From the NCBI RefSeq assembly GCF_025148125.1, contig NZ_CP102267.1:785001-849000 (forward strand): a DNA stretch of 64,000 bases. Direction: 5' to 3'. Source of the DNA: Blautia wexlerae DSM 19850 (lineage in GTDB: Bacteria > Bacillota > Clostridia > Lachnospirales > Lachnospiraceae). Both the position numbers and the translations under genes were made by a program. Shown here piece after piece: positions 55,711 to 63,759 of this stretch. Under the pieces are notes generated by a model. It had not been told where the DNA came from. It saw only the letters and a list, made by a program, of their open reading frames with translations, and did not search any database. Positions within the stretch are counted from its first letter, which is position 1; each line of letters begins with the position of its first letter.

Positions 55711-56634
55711 TTAACTTGCTAAGCTTGTTACAGTCGTTTCCAGATTTTTTAGATATTGTTCCTCATATTCATTTGGAGATAAATATCCACAATGACTATG
55801 AATACGGACGGTGTTGTAGAACGTCTCGATATATTCAAAAATCAATTTATATGCATGAGTATAATTGAAAATTTTGAAACGATTAATCCACTCTCGTTTT
55901 AAAAGGGCATGGAACGATTCTATGCAAGCATTGTCCCAAGGATAAGCCTTCTTGGAATAGCTGTGAATCATTCCTTCCGTTGCCTTGTGAAATGCTTCTG
56001 ATACATATTGACATCCTCTGTCACAATGAAAAATAAGCGGATTTTCAATATGTCTGGACTGTTTTGCCTTTTCAATACATTTTACTACATGAGATGCCTC
56101 CAGCGTCTCACTTAGTACCCAGGAAATGATTTTTCTGGAATATAGATCCATAATACTGGTAAGATATACAAATCCTTCATATGTCCAAATATAAGTGATA
56201 TCTGAGCACCATACAGCATCTGGATGTTCTGGATTAAATTTTTCGTTCAAAATATTTTTTAGTTTCTGGCTTAGATCAGAATCAATGGTTGTTTGAGTAT
56301 ACGGTTTGATCCATTGCGCTTTTATTCCCATTTGACGCATATAATTTCCCACTGTTTTTTCAGTAATAGTTTCTCCGGATTTCCGCAATTCAGCTGCAAT
56401 TTTAGGAGCACCATAGTTTTGATGTGAATCATCATAAATCTTTTGGATTTTTTCTTTTAAAACAGTTCGACGAATAGACGTGTCCGAAGGAACCCGCTTC
56501 TTCCATGCATTATAACCAGATCGTGAAACGTCCAATTTTTTCAGTATCCCGCTGACAGAAACTTGACGTTTCACAGGCAGGTTGTTAATTTCTTCTACAT
56601 ATTTAGATGTAGCAGCGTAAAGAGTTTTTGTCAT
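55711..56634 (-). CDS. IS3-family transposase OrfB (DDE integrase)
   Basis: 307 aa. HTH_21-type front (GYNAWKKRVPSD; YGAPKIAAELRKSGETITEKTV) and rve integrase core with Asp in VWCSDITYIWT, Asp in SIMDLYSRKIISW region and FHCDRGCQYVSEAF, Glu in NACIESFHALLKREW. It overlaps OrfA in an ATGA arrangement, so it is made either by frameshift or coupled translation. Looks intact. Confidence 0.9.
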   Translation of the reverse strand: MTKTLYAATSKYVEEINNLPVKRQVSVSGILKKLDVSRSGYNAWKKRVPSDTSIRRTVLKEKIQKIYDDSHQNYGAPKIAAELRKSGETITEKTVGNYMRQMGIKAQWIKPYTQTTIDSDLSQKLKNILNEKFNPEHPDAVWCSDITYIWTYEGFVYLTSIMDLYSRKIISWVLSETLEASHVVKCIEKAKQSRHIENPLIFHCDRGCQYVSEAFHKATEGMIHSYSKKAYPWDNACIESFHALLKREWINRFKIFNYTHAYKLIFEYIETFYNTVRIHSHCGYLSPNEYEEQYLKNLETTVTSLAS

Positions 56635-56924
56635 TTTCCCAGAATACCGATTGCTTTTTTTAACACTTCAAGTGCATCCTTTGTATCGCGTAATTCTCGT
56701 TGCAGACGTGCGATTTCTTTTGCTTCATCACTTGCGTAATTGCCTGAACCACGAGTAGGAACAGTTCCTTCATGTTCCTTTGCTGATTTCATCCAAGTCT
56801 TTAGTGCTGATTCACTAATTCCAAGATTTTCAGCACACTTACGAAGCGCAATCTCAGGATGCTCCAACCGATATCTTACTGCATCTTCCTTAAACTCTTG
56901 TGAATACCTTGTACCTCTTGCCAT
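56631..56924 (-). CDS. IS3-family transposase OrfA
   Basis: 97 aa from the ATG at 56924, eight bases after GAGGAG. Helix-turn-helix (YSQEFKEDAVRYRLEHPEIALRKCAENLGISESALKTWM) and a leucine-zipper-like C-terminus (IARLQRELRDTKDALEVLKKAI). It binds the IS ends and fuses with OrfB by frameshifting in related elements. Confidence 0.9.
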   Translation of the reverse strand: MARGTRYSQEFKEDAVRYRLEHPEIALRKCAENLGISESALKTWMKSAKEHEGTVPTRGSGNYASDEAKEIARLQRELRDTKDALEVLKKAIGILGK

Positions 56925-57666
56925 AACCATTCTCCTCTCTTGATCTATGACTATCATATAATATTTATTGAAAATGGTCATGTTTATTTTGTACTATTTA
57001 TATTCTAACATCACTCTGCAATCGACCAGCACGCTACGGTACTCATCATGGGCATATTTGGATGAATAAAACTTTCTGGGCATAAGACAATGGGTCTTTT
57101 TACCACAGCCATTACATACGTAGGGAGGTTTATTCAGTTTCTCACATTCAGCTGTCTCATATGCGGGACATATATCAGTGCAGCGAAAGGATGGTTTTCT
57201 GCAAAGCTTACAATGAATGCCACACATCTTATCACACAAGCATGTCACCTTACAGTTCTTGCGATGAATACATGGCGGGTGAGTGTAACCTGAATCCGGA
57301 CGTTCTTTTGTATGTGCGTGGAGACGTACTTCCTTTGATATGGTAGATGGATTTTTACCAATAATCCGTCCAATTTCAGTGAAGCTTTTATTCTCAGTAA
57401 GACCTTTCTCGATATCAACACGCTGTTCAAATGTTAAATGTTTCTGATTGCCTTTATTTTTCATAATTATCTCCAATCTGCACAGGCAGGCAATCAGCTG
57501 CAAGTACATTATACGGAGTAATGATTATCAAAGACAATATGGCAAATATGTGTGCAAAAGTAACTTCGACCTATATGGAATTTACTCTTGCATTTGGTCC
57601 AAAACCGGAATTTAGTTTTTCATTTAAGTTATATAGAGAAAGCATGGATATGGAAAATATTATCTC

Positions 57667-57695
57667 TTGATTTCAGAACGTATGTTCTATATAAT
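57667..57695 (+). promoter_or_regulatory. SOS (LexA-controlled) promoter of the dinB fragment
   Basis: TTGATT (57667-57672), 17-base spacer, TATAAT (57690-57695). The spacer holds GAACGTATGTTC (57676-57687), a perfect palindromic Firmicute SOS box (GAAC-N4-GTTC). LexA bound here would cover the promoter. IS30 sits only 25 bases upstream of the -35. Confidence 0.85.
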
Positions 57696-57715
57696 GGGAT
57701 ATAAAGGAGGGGAAC

Positions 57716-57826
57716 GTGAGTTTGGAAAAAGTGATTTTTCATATAGATGTAAATTCTGCCTTCTTGTCCTGGGAAGCGGTATATCGGCTGCATCATAGAG
57801 CATGGGCAGGACATCCATCCGTCTGA
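57716..57826 (+). pseudogene. DinB/UmuC-type polymerase, N-terminal fragment
   Basis: GTG at 57716 with AAAGGAGGGGAAC upstream. Codes for EKVIFHIDVNSAFLSWEAVY, the start of clostridial Y-family DNA polymerases with the catalytic Asp in HIDVNSAF, then leaves the homology after about 25 residues and stops at 57824-57826. More than 90 percent of the polymerase is missing. The remaining part is fused out of frame to a SRAP gene fragment. Confidence 0.82.
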
Positions 57827-58301
57827 ATCTGCAATTGTACTTACAAAGGAGTGTAGGGAAGTGGCTGCAAGGCAGATGCAGTGGGGATTTCCGAGGTTCC
57901 AGGGAAAGGGATTGCTTATCAATGCAAGGGTAGAGGCTATACTGGACAAGAAGACCTTTCGGGACAGTGTGCTGCATCGAAGATGTGTGATTCCTGCCCA
58001 TCACTTTTACGAATGGTGTAAAAACAAAGAAAAATATACTTTTCAAAGTCCAAAGCAGGATGCCACATTATTTATGGCAGGGTGTTATCAAATCTATAAT
58101 GGTCAAAATCGTTTTGTAATTCTGACTACGCAGGCAAATGCTTCTGTAGCACCGGTGCATGAACGGATGCCATTGCTTTTGGAACGACAAGAACTGGAAG
58201 ATTGGATTATGGAGGATGCAGCGGTAGAATTTATTCTTGCTAAGAAGCCCATACTGTTGAATCGGACAGCAGAATATGAACAACTGAAATTATTTTCATA
58301 A
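57810..58301 (+). pseudogene. SRAP (HMCES/YedK-like) protein, N-terminally truncated
   Basis: 164 codons without a normal start. DIHPSESAIVLTKECREVA, MQWGFPRFQGKGLLINARVE, RRCVIPAHHFYEWCKNKEKYTF, and ASVAPVHERMPLLLER match the SRAP domain, which crosslinks to abasic sites by the N-terminal Cys2. That N-terminus (M-C-G-R) is gone, so the DNA-crosslinking activity should be lost. The first internal ATG is at 57873. A deletion joined the dinB start to the SRAP middle; the terminal Glu/His region is intact. Confidence 0.82.
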
Positions 58302-58332
58302 GAAGGGAAACCCATAAAAGTTTCCCTTCTTG
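58300..58332. terminator. terminator between convergent SRAP fragment and 58352 gene
   Basis: AAGAAGGGAAAC / GTTTCCCTTCTT, eight-base loop; long perfect stem between convergent genes. Confidence 0.85.
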
Positions 58333-58351
58333 ACATAAAAAATTCTTGAAT

Positions 58352-58918
58352 TTAGAATCCATTGTTTATTTGTTCTGTTGCTGCAGGCATAGGAGGACTG
58401 GATTTTACATAGATTAATAGTTTCCCATGCAGATCCAAATCCTGTTTACTCCATTGCCCATTCTCATAAACCTTTTGGGTAATTGTATTGTAGATAATTG
58501 GCGTATCCTCTATACGTTCCATATCAACTACAAGGCAATCCTGAAGGGCAATATATGGATATAGAGCATCCTCAATATATGTCCTTAATTTTAATGCCTG
58601 CCTGTGCAGTAGTTCCACATCATACAGTTTTGATAAGGTATAGCCCATTTCTTTGAGTATCCCGGATGTTGTAATGGTTTGTTGGATAACAGAAATCTGC
58701 TCTTCCAGAGACACATCTGGATTTATCATAAGCTTTGATAATGTAATTTCTTTTACAAAAGCTGTCGCTGTATCACCAATTTGCTTTTTTAGGGTTTCAT
58801 AAGGAACCCGATACTGTGTCTGTAAAATTTCAAGTGGAACGTATTCCCGGTTTTTCTTTAAAGTTGAAAGTAATTCACAAAGCTTGCTTCCCAATTCATA
58901 TATGTTATTCAAGCACAC
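58352..58918 (-). CDS. hypothetical protein, 188 aa
   Basis: GTG start at 58918, overlapping the preceding gene. Mostly helical, no known domain (YELGSKLCELLSTLKKNREY; VQ-rich middle; VVDMERIEDTPIIYNTITQKVYENGQW near the end). It is the last gene of the minus-strand set that begins with the XRE gene at the window end. Confidence 0.6.
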   Translation of the reverse strand: MCLNNIYELGSKLCELLSTLKKNREYVPLEILQTQYRVPYETLKKQIGDTATAFVKEITLSKLMINPDVSLEEQISVIQQTITTSGILKEMGYTLSKLYDVELLHRQALKLRTYIEDALYPYIALQDCLVVDMERIEDTPIIYNTITQKVYENGQWSKQDLDLHGKLLIYVKSSPPMPAATEQINNGF

Positions 58919-59151
58919 ATCACTTCCGATACGGTCTCTGGTGTATGAACCAAATGGTAAATGGTATTTTCTGTTTCGAAAACGATACTGTCATTTGATA
59001 CTTCCAAAATCGTTAGGATAGGAGATGTCAGAATAGAGAAACCATTGACCCCAGAAATAATAGCACGTTCCCCAACCCGTAGCGGAGAATGAAACCATCC
59101 TGAGAGTGTCGTTATTTGTTTATCTTTCACATGGTGCTTTCGATTTGTCAT
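58909..59151 (-). CDS. hypothetical protein, 80 aa
   Basis: ATG at 59151 with AGGAG 11 bases upstream. Small, beta-rich sequence (GERAIISGVNGFSILTSPILTILEVSNDSIVFETENTIYH) that could form a small barrel. No family recognised. Overlaps the start of the next gene by 10 bases. Confidence 0.55.
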   Translation of the reverse strand: MTNRKHHVKDKQITTLSGWFHSPLRVGERAIISGVNGFSILTSPILTILEVSNDSIVFETENTIYHLVHTPETVSEVMCA

Positions 59152-59206
59152 AGTGTTCACACTCCTTTTGTAGCGTCATAGAAAATCTGTTTTTCATGGC
59201 TCGTTT

Positions 59207-60262
59207 TTATGTAACCGAGTAACTCAAACGAAAATATCCTTTCGATACAGGTATATATTCGTCTGGGTGTTCATATAAGGTGGCACGGATACGTTCCTGA
59301 TAATGCGGATTCTTTTTCGCTTTTGGGTGTTCTTTTAATAAAGCGTACAGGTCTTTTAAAGCCCCTCTTCCTCCAATACTCTCCATTGTCATCCGGATTA
59401 GATGATGCCAAGTCAGTGCAAGAATATCTGTATTTTGTACAGAAAACACACCTTCTTGCCGGATGCTGAAGGGGATAATGAAAGAATCCGTTTTTTTCAG
59501 CAACAGAGCATATTCTGTCACAATGGGAATGAAAGGCTTTTTGTACGTCCGATTGTCGGAAACACAATTAAACTGGCCCTTTACCAGAAAAGATTCAAAA
59601 TCACCCATCCGCATTAAATCATGCTGCATACTATAGAACTTACCATGGAGCCGCATGTCGCCTACCAGTATGGCAAGCCTGCCACCTTTCCGAAGTGCCA
59701 GGAAAAATTTCCGGATACAGTGATTTAGTTTTTCTAAAAAATCCGAATAGTTTTCACAGCGGGATAGGTCGTCCGGGTGAGGGTTTCCCCAGATATTTCC
59801 GGAATACTGGATCATATTATGGTAAGGTGGATGGAAAAAGATGAGATCAGCGGAATCCTCCACTTCATCTTTTAGGGCATTCCAGTTACCTTTTCCATAA
59901 GCAGGTGCCGGATTTAGATCATAGAGCAGGGAACGTACCTGATAACGGTCAGCCGCCGCCTTTGAAGTCCCAGAGCCACTCATAGGATCTAAGAGGGTAA
60001 AGGTGCTGGTATCTTTTCCGTAATATCGCTTATCGTCCAGGCAATAGCGTAGAAGTGCTGCAATCACTTCGGGAGAGCAGTTACCACGCCACTGGCTGTT
60101 ACCGCCTTCGCCCCGTTCTGGGTATGCCATGAAAGAAGTCAGTTCCTTTCCCACACGTTTTCGCAATCCTTCCGTTCCAAGCATGTCAGCGACAGTACGC
60201 CATTGGGGACCAAATTCAGCTTCTAATAATTGTGCTGCCCGATGCAGCATTAAGTCATTCAT
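59207..60262 (-). CDS. DNA methyltransferase (N4/N6-type)
   Basis: 351 aa. AdoMet-binding motif I TLLDPMSGSGTSKAAADRY and catalytic motif IV LIFFHPPYHNMIQYSGNIWG (HPPY in place of DPPY), then GGRLAILVGDMR. Resembles DNA methylases of conjugative elements that protect them against host restriction; no cognate nuclease is seen. The start overlaps the regulator stop, so both are cotranslated. Confidence 0.85.
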   Translation of the reverse strand: MNDLMLHRAAQLLEAEFGPQWRTVADMLGTEGLRKRVGKELTSFMAYPERGEGGNSQWRGNCSPEVIAALLRYCLDDKRYYGKDTSTFTLLDPMSGSGTSKAAADRYQVRSLLYDLNPAPAYGKGNWNALKDEVEDSADLIFFHPPYHNMIQYSGNIWGNPHPDDLSRCENYSDFLEKLNHCIRKFFLALRKGGRLAILVGDMRLHGKFYSMQHDLMRMGDFESFLVKGQFNCVSDNRTYKKPFIPIVTEYALLLKKTDSFIIPFSIRQEGVFSVQNTDILALTWHHLIRMTMESIGGRGALKDLYALLKEHPKAKKNPHYQERIRATLYEHPDEYIPVSKGYFRLSYSVT

Positions 60263-60263
60263 T

Positions 60264-60812
60264 TTATATCACCGTCCTTTCATAATTTTGTTGAATGTAG
60301 CGGGAAATCGCCGCCGCAGTCATTTTGGCACAGCCTAAATCCATTTCGCTGAAAGGCTGTTGATTTTTTGTACACAGTAAAAGTCCCAACGTTTCACCAA
60401 ATTCGTTTTTTTTAGAAATAGGGAAAAAGGCTGATATGGGATATTTTCCTGTCATAGTAGGGTATATGCGTTCCTTTTCAGAGAATAATTTCATCTTTCC
60501 CTGTTGCAGAAGCCTTTGAATACTTTCTGTTACAGGCATATTAAGTGCTGTATGATAATTCTTGGAAGCAATGATTTTGGAATGATTACATAACAGGATC
60601 CGGCAAGGGACATTACTATGTAAAATATCCAGAAAACTGTCTAACCGGATATCCATAGGGATATGGGAGTCGCATTTACGAAGACAGATGTTGCGTGTGT
60701 CAGCTTCCAGCATCAATACATCGCCTGTATGAAGTTGTAGGGCTTTTCTTACTTTGGCAGGAATAATGATCCGCCCTTGTTGGTCAATATTTAGTGTTGT
60801 GGCATAATCCAT
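60264..60812 (-). CDS. SpoVT/AbrB-family regulator
   Basis: 182 aa, GGAGA upstream. N-terminal AbrB swapped-hairpin domain (ATTLNIDQQGRIIIPAKVRKALQLHTGDVLMLEAD) and a C-terminal GAF-like part (ISAFFPISKKNEFGETLGLLL) as in SpoVT. A transition-state type regulator that probably tunes the minus-strand block. Directly followed by the methylase gene. Confidence 0.88.
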   Translation of the reverse strand: MDYATTLNIDQQGRIIIPAKVRKALQLHTGDVLMLEADTRNICLRKCDSHIPMDIRLDSFLDILHSNVPCRILLCNHSKIIASKNYHTALNMPVTESIQRLLQQGKMKLFSEKERIYPTMTGKYPISAFFPISKKNEFGETLGLLLCTKNQQPFSEMDLGCAKMTAAAISRYIQQNYERTVI

Positions 60813-60833
60813 AGAAATCTCCTTTCCTTTATA

Positions 60834-60864
60834 AAAAGAAGCAGTCTTTTCGGCTGCTTCTTTG
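60834..60864 (-). terminator. terminator of the 60875 gene
   Basis: AAAGAAGCAG / CTGCTTCTTT with a nine-base loop and a T-run in minus orientation. Confidence 0.85.
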
Positions 60865-60874
60865 TTGAAATTCT

Positions 60875-61612
60875 TTAAGCGACATACATACCATTCAGAT
60901 ATTGCTCTTGTGGTTGTTCCTGCATATAGGAAGACATTTCATGTGGCTGTATGTTTTGTGCCATTCGTGCTTCCTGTTGCTTTTTAAATTGTTGTTTGCC
61001 GTTTTGAATCAGGAAGGATGCAACGTAGTTTTCCCAATTTACGATATAAGAATCAGCACGTTTTAACAGCATATAAAAATCCATATCTGTCAATTGGATA
61101 AAAGCACTTTTTTCAGAGATAAAACTTTGAGCCTGCATATAAGTGCCGCCGTTATGATTCTTTTTCTTGATACCTTTTCCGTTATTAATTTGAATTCTCC
61201 ACGGGCTGGTCAGTATTTCCTGCTGGTTGTTATATACGTGGCGGGAAATAAAAAACTGTTGTGCAGTAGAATAGCCATTGCCATCCGGCACACCAAATAT
61301 TTTACTTTGTGACCATTCAAATTCAGGAAAGCCAGCGGCAACTCTGGACAGCAGAAATTGAATTTGTTCGGGTGCCAGATGAAAACGGGTGATAATATTT
61401 TTATCACCGGTACCACTAGAGTAATCCTGTATGGAGATTCCAATAAGGGAGTGAACTTTATGACCATTTTCTTCAAATTCTCCTTTTGCATGAAGCTGTG
61501 CATAGCTGTTATAACTTGTGTAGCGGAGGCGGTCATACAGTGCAATTAATTTTTTACTGGTCTGTACTTTGCATATCTGATCTGTAATTGAGTTTTGATA
61601 ATTTTCACTCAT
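60875..61612 (-). CDS. hypothetical protein, 245 aa
   Basis: No recognised domain. N-terminal part ICKVQTSKKLIALYDRLRYTSYNSYAQLH, central IITRFHLAPEQIQFLLSRV, and a Gln/Met-rich C-terminal tail (NGKQQFKKQQEARMAQNIQP). Same style of disordered Gln-rich tail as the protein at 11005. It follows the VWA protein by 17 bases and probably belongs to the same operon. Confidence 0.65.
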   Translation of the reverse strand: MSENYQNSITDQICKVQTSKKLIALYDRLRYTSYNSYAQLHAKGEFEENGHKVHSLIGISIQDYSSGTGDKNIITRFHLAPEQIQFLLSRVAAGFPEFEWSQSKIFGVPDGNGYSTAQQFFISRHVYNNQQEILTSPWRIQINNGKGIKKKNHNGGTYMQAQSFISEKSAFIQLTDMDFYMLLKRADSYIVNWENYVASFLIQNGKQQFKKQQEARMAQNIQPHEMSSYMQEQPQEQYLNGMYVA

Positions 61613-61629
61613 GTATGTTTGCCTTCTTT

Positions 61630-63759
61630 CTATTTCAAATATTGTTTTACAAGCTGTGTCATATTTTTGGGCAAATCTTCTAATTTGGTAATATCTAAAA
61701 AACCATCCTGATAGATTCTGCGGATGTTTTCTTTGTCATCACCAATTGCTGCAGCAAAGATCACAATGCCACGTTTACGATATTCATTCTTGATACCACG
61801 AAGATCTGCTTCTGCTTCCGTACCACTGTACCCACAATCTGCGGGCTGTCCGTCAGAGATTATGATGAGGAGTTTTTGTGATTCCGGACGCTTTGCCAGG
61901 TGTTCCGCAACATAACGAAGTGCAGCTCCATCCCGGTTGCCATTACGGGCAGACATATCTATCAGCCGGTAACGGTCAGAGGCATCCAGAGAATCAAATT
62001 CAGCATAGGAATACAAAGCAACACCCTTAGAATCTGTAGAATGCCCATAAATGGTAATAGGAATTCCCAGGCTCATACAGAAATCATACAGCACGATTGC
62101 AGTTTTCCGGGCATGGGTAATACGATCTCCCCAGCCCATAGAACCACTTTCATCAACCAAAAGTCCCACGGAAAGTTTTTGTTCTTCATCCGGAAGCCTG
62201 GTTCTGGTAAAGATACCGCCGTCCTTTCGGTATAAAGCCCGCATATCCAGCCTTTTACCAAATAACAGGTTTTTTTGTTTCCCGCCTTCTGCCTCTTCTT
62301 TTAATAAAGGAAGAATGGAACTTTGCAGCCTTTTGGAGGTCCGCAAAAGAGGGGAAGCAACTGTTTGATAAGATTTGATAAAAAAGTCGGAAACGGGATT
62401 GATGCGGTGGATTGTTACATGGATGCCTGCATGGGCATTTCCGTAATGTATTTCATCCGCCGATTTTTGCAAGTCTTCTGTTAATTCCTGTTCATAACCA
62501 TTTTGGGCTTTTTCCGTAGCAACATCATTTAGGATGCGTGCAAGATCATTCGCTGCATTTTCATAACCGGAACCGGCATACTGTGATGCGTATGTGATTC
62601 CTGGATTATTTCCATCTAATACTGCTGTAGTTTTAGCAAGTTCAATTCTTCCTCCTTCTTCCTGCAGTACTTTTTCTGCCTGGTTGATTGCATCTTGTCT
62701 GTAATTTGGATCAAGACCAGATAAGTCACAGGTTATAGGAGTTTTTGATTTTACTGTAGGACCTGGAATGTTTTTAGGGATTCCTCCGTTTTTACCAGTT
62801 GGAAGAGGAGATCCGCTACCTGATTCTTTCCGCAGCAGATCCTCCAGAGCATCGCCAACTTGGGTACTATCCTGCTTTTTTAAAGACTCTCTGGTTAACT
62901 CTACCATAGGCTGAATATAGTTCCAGCAAAGTACTAAAAGATAGTTGGAAGCACGTAAGCGTTCTTTCCCCTGTGTGGCAATTAAAGCATCGTCAATATA
63001 ATCCATGCAGTCTGAAAGGGTGTCTGTGTATTCTCCAGAATAATTCGTGCGGTTATTTATATTACCAGTCCGGCAATAAGACAAAATTAAATTGCTCATA
63101 ATGGAAAACGGCTGATAGCCACAGTCAATTTGTTCCTGTATAGAAGGAATCAATTCAGACATCCGCAGATTATTGATCTGTATTCCCTGCTTAAAAGTTC
63201 CGGGATATTCTTCACACATCCGGGCTTCAATGTAGATGTCCTCCAGTATATTATTAAACTGTGCAGCACAGCGGGATAGCGTCAGACACGTTGCGTTATC
63301 TTTTTCTTCCATGGCATCTAAGATGTCCTGCAGATTTGCCTTGTATCCAGAAGGCAGATTGTCTGGTGCTTCTGGATAGAAGGAACCATTTTCCATATTG
63401 GTCAGATAAAGCTGTAGTGATGCAAAATCAGAGTAACGCAGATGTCCGATTTCATGTCCAGTTAGACCAGTCAGGCTTTGTGACCGCAGAAATCGGGAAG
63501 GAAAGCTTTGGGTTATCGAGTTTGCGGCGTTACAGTGAATTCTATAATTATCTGTATAAGCGATGTCTGCATTTTCAGAACTGTCCCATTCCATAAGCAC
63601 CTGAAGTCCATAGCGAGAACGGCCAGTAGCCGTTTTCGCCAGAGATGTTTGGTATTTTTGGAAAGCCGATGAAAGAAAGAGTTCTTCATCAGTGATTTTT
63701 GACTCCGTATCCCGAATCATTCTTTTTAAAGCTTTTTGAGTGTTATTCAATTTTTTCAC
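61630..63759 (-). CDS. VWA-domain protein with N-terminal HExxH motif (CobT/NorD-like)
   Basis: 709 aa from a GTG at 63759 overlapping the upstream stop; a TTG at 63753 is an alternative. Residues about 100-115 hold LTGHEIGHLRYSDF, an H-E-x-x-H zinc-peptidase motif. The C-terminal 210 residues are a von Willebrand A domain with MIDAS VDESGSMGWG and ISDGQPADCGYSG. Related proteins act with MoxR-type ATPases as metallochaperone-like complexes; no MoxR gene is visible in the window, perhaps outside it to the right. Confidence 0.85.
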   Translation of the reverse strand: MKKLNNTQKALKRMIRDTESKITDEELFLSSAFQKYQTSLAKTATGRSRYGLQVLMEWDSSENADIAYTDNYRIHCNAANSITQSFPSRFLRSQSLTGLTGHEIGHLRYSDFASLQLYLTNMENGSFYPEAPDNLPSGYKANLQDILDAMEEKDNATCLTLSRCAAQFNNILEDIYIEARMCEEYPGTFKQGIQINNLRMSELIPSIQEQIDCGYQPFSIMSNLILSYCRTGNINNRTNYSGEYTDTLSDCMDYIDDALIATQGKERLRASNYLLVLCWNYIQPMVELTRESLKKQDSTQVGDALEDLLRKESGSGSPLPTGKNGGIPKNIPGPTVKSKTPITCDLSGLDPNYRQDAINQAEKVLQEEGGRIELAKTTAVLDGNNPGITYASQYAGSGYENAANDLARILNDVATEKAQNGYEQELTEDLQKSADEIHYGNAHAGIHVTIHRINPVSDFFIKSYQTVASPLLRTSKRLQSSILPLLKEEAEGGKQKNLLFGKRLDMRALYRKDGGIFTRTRLPDEEQKLSVGLLVDESGSMGWGDRITHARKTAIVLYDFCMSLGIPITIYGHSTDSKGVALYSYAEFDSLDASDRYRLIDMSARNGNRDGAALRYVAEHLAKRPESQKLLIIISDGQPADCGYSGTEAEADLRGIKNEYRKRGIVIFAAAIGDDKENIRRIYQDGFLDITKLEDLPKNMTQLVKQYLK

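Larger units (their letters stand above)
55658..56997 (-). mobile_element. IS3-family insertion sequence inside IS30
   Basis: About 1.34 kb. The two ends share AGTACAAA-T-AAA in inverted orientation (left GTCAAGAAAAAGTACAAAT, right complement ATAGTACAAAATAAAC). TTAT is found on both sides (55654-55657 and 56998-57001) and its removal heals the IS30 reading frame. Exact ends could differ by a few bases. Confidence 0.75.
54783..57464 (-). pseudogene. IS30-family transposase split by IS3 insertion
   Basis: N-terminal part 56998-57464 (ATG at 57464, GGAGA upstream): HTH QKHLTFEQRVDIEKGL...SFTEIGRIIGKNPSTISKEV and a Cys-rich zinc region. C-terminal part 54783-55657: DDE residues in NVVEMDCVEG, VILTDGGSEFSAREEM and KGACEKNHEYIRYIRPKGSS. 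Joining GAA TAT AAG across the 4-base TTAT/ATAA duplication restores one frame. It is inactive unless the IS3 element leaves. Confidence 0.85.
54543..57629 (-). mobile_element. IS30-family element, itself interrupted by an IS3 element
   Basis: Perfect 23-bp terminal inverted repeats starting ACTTAAATGAAAAACTAA at 54543 and ending at 57629. A 13-base direct repeat TATATAGAGAAAG flanks both ends (54530-54542 and 57630-57642), taken as the target duplication. The element carries a broken IS30 transposase and the IS3 element at 55658-56997. The left end (54543-54782) has at least four copies of the motif ACTAAATTC or ATTAAATTC, probably transposase sites. Confidence 0.85.

Noticed and set aside
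54543..57629. Composite transposon made of the IS30/IS3 pair
   Set aside because: The IS3 lies inside the IS30 and there is no second copy flanking cargo.
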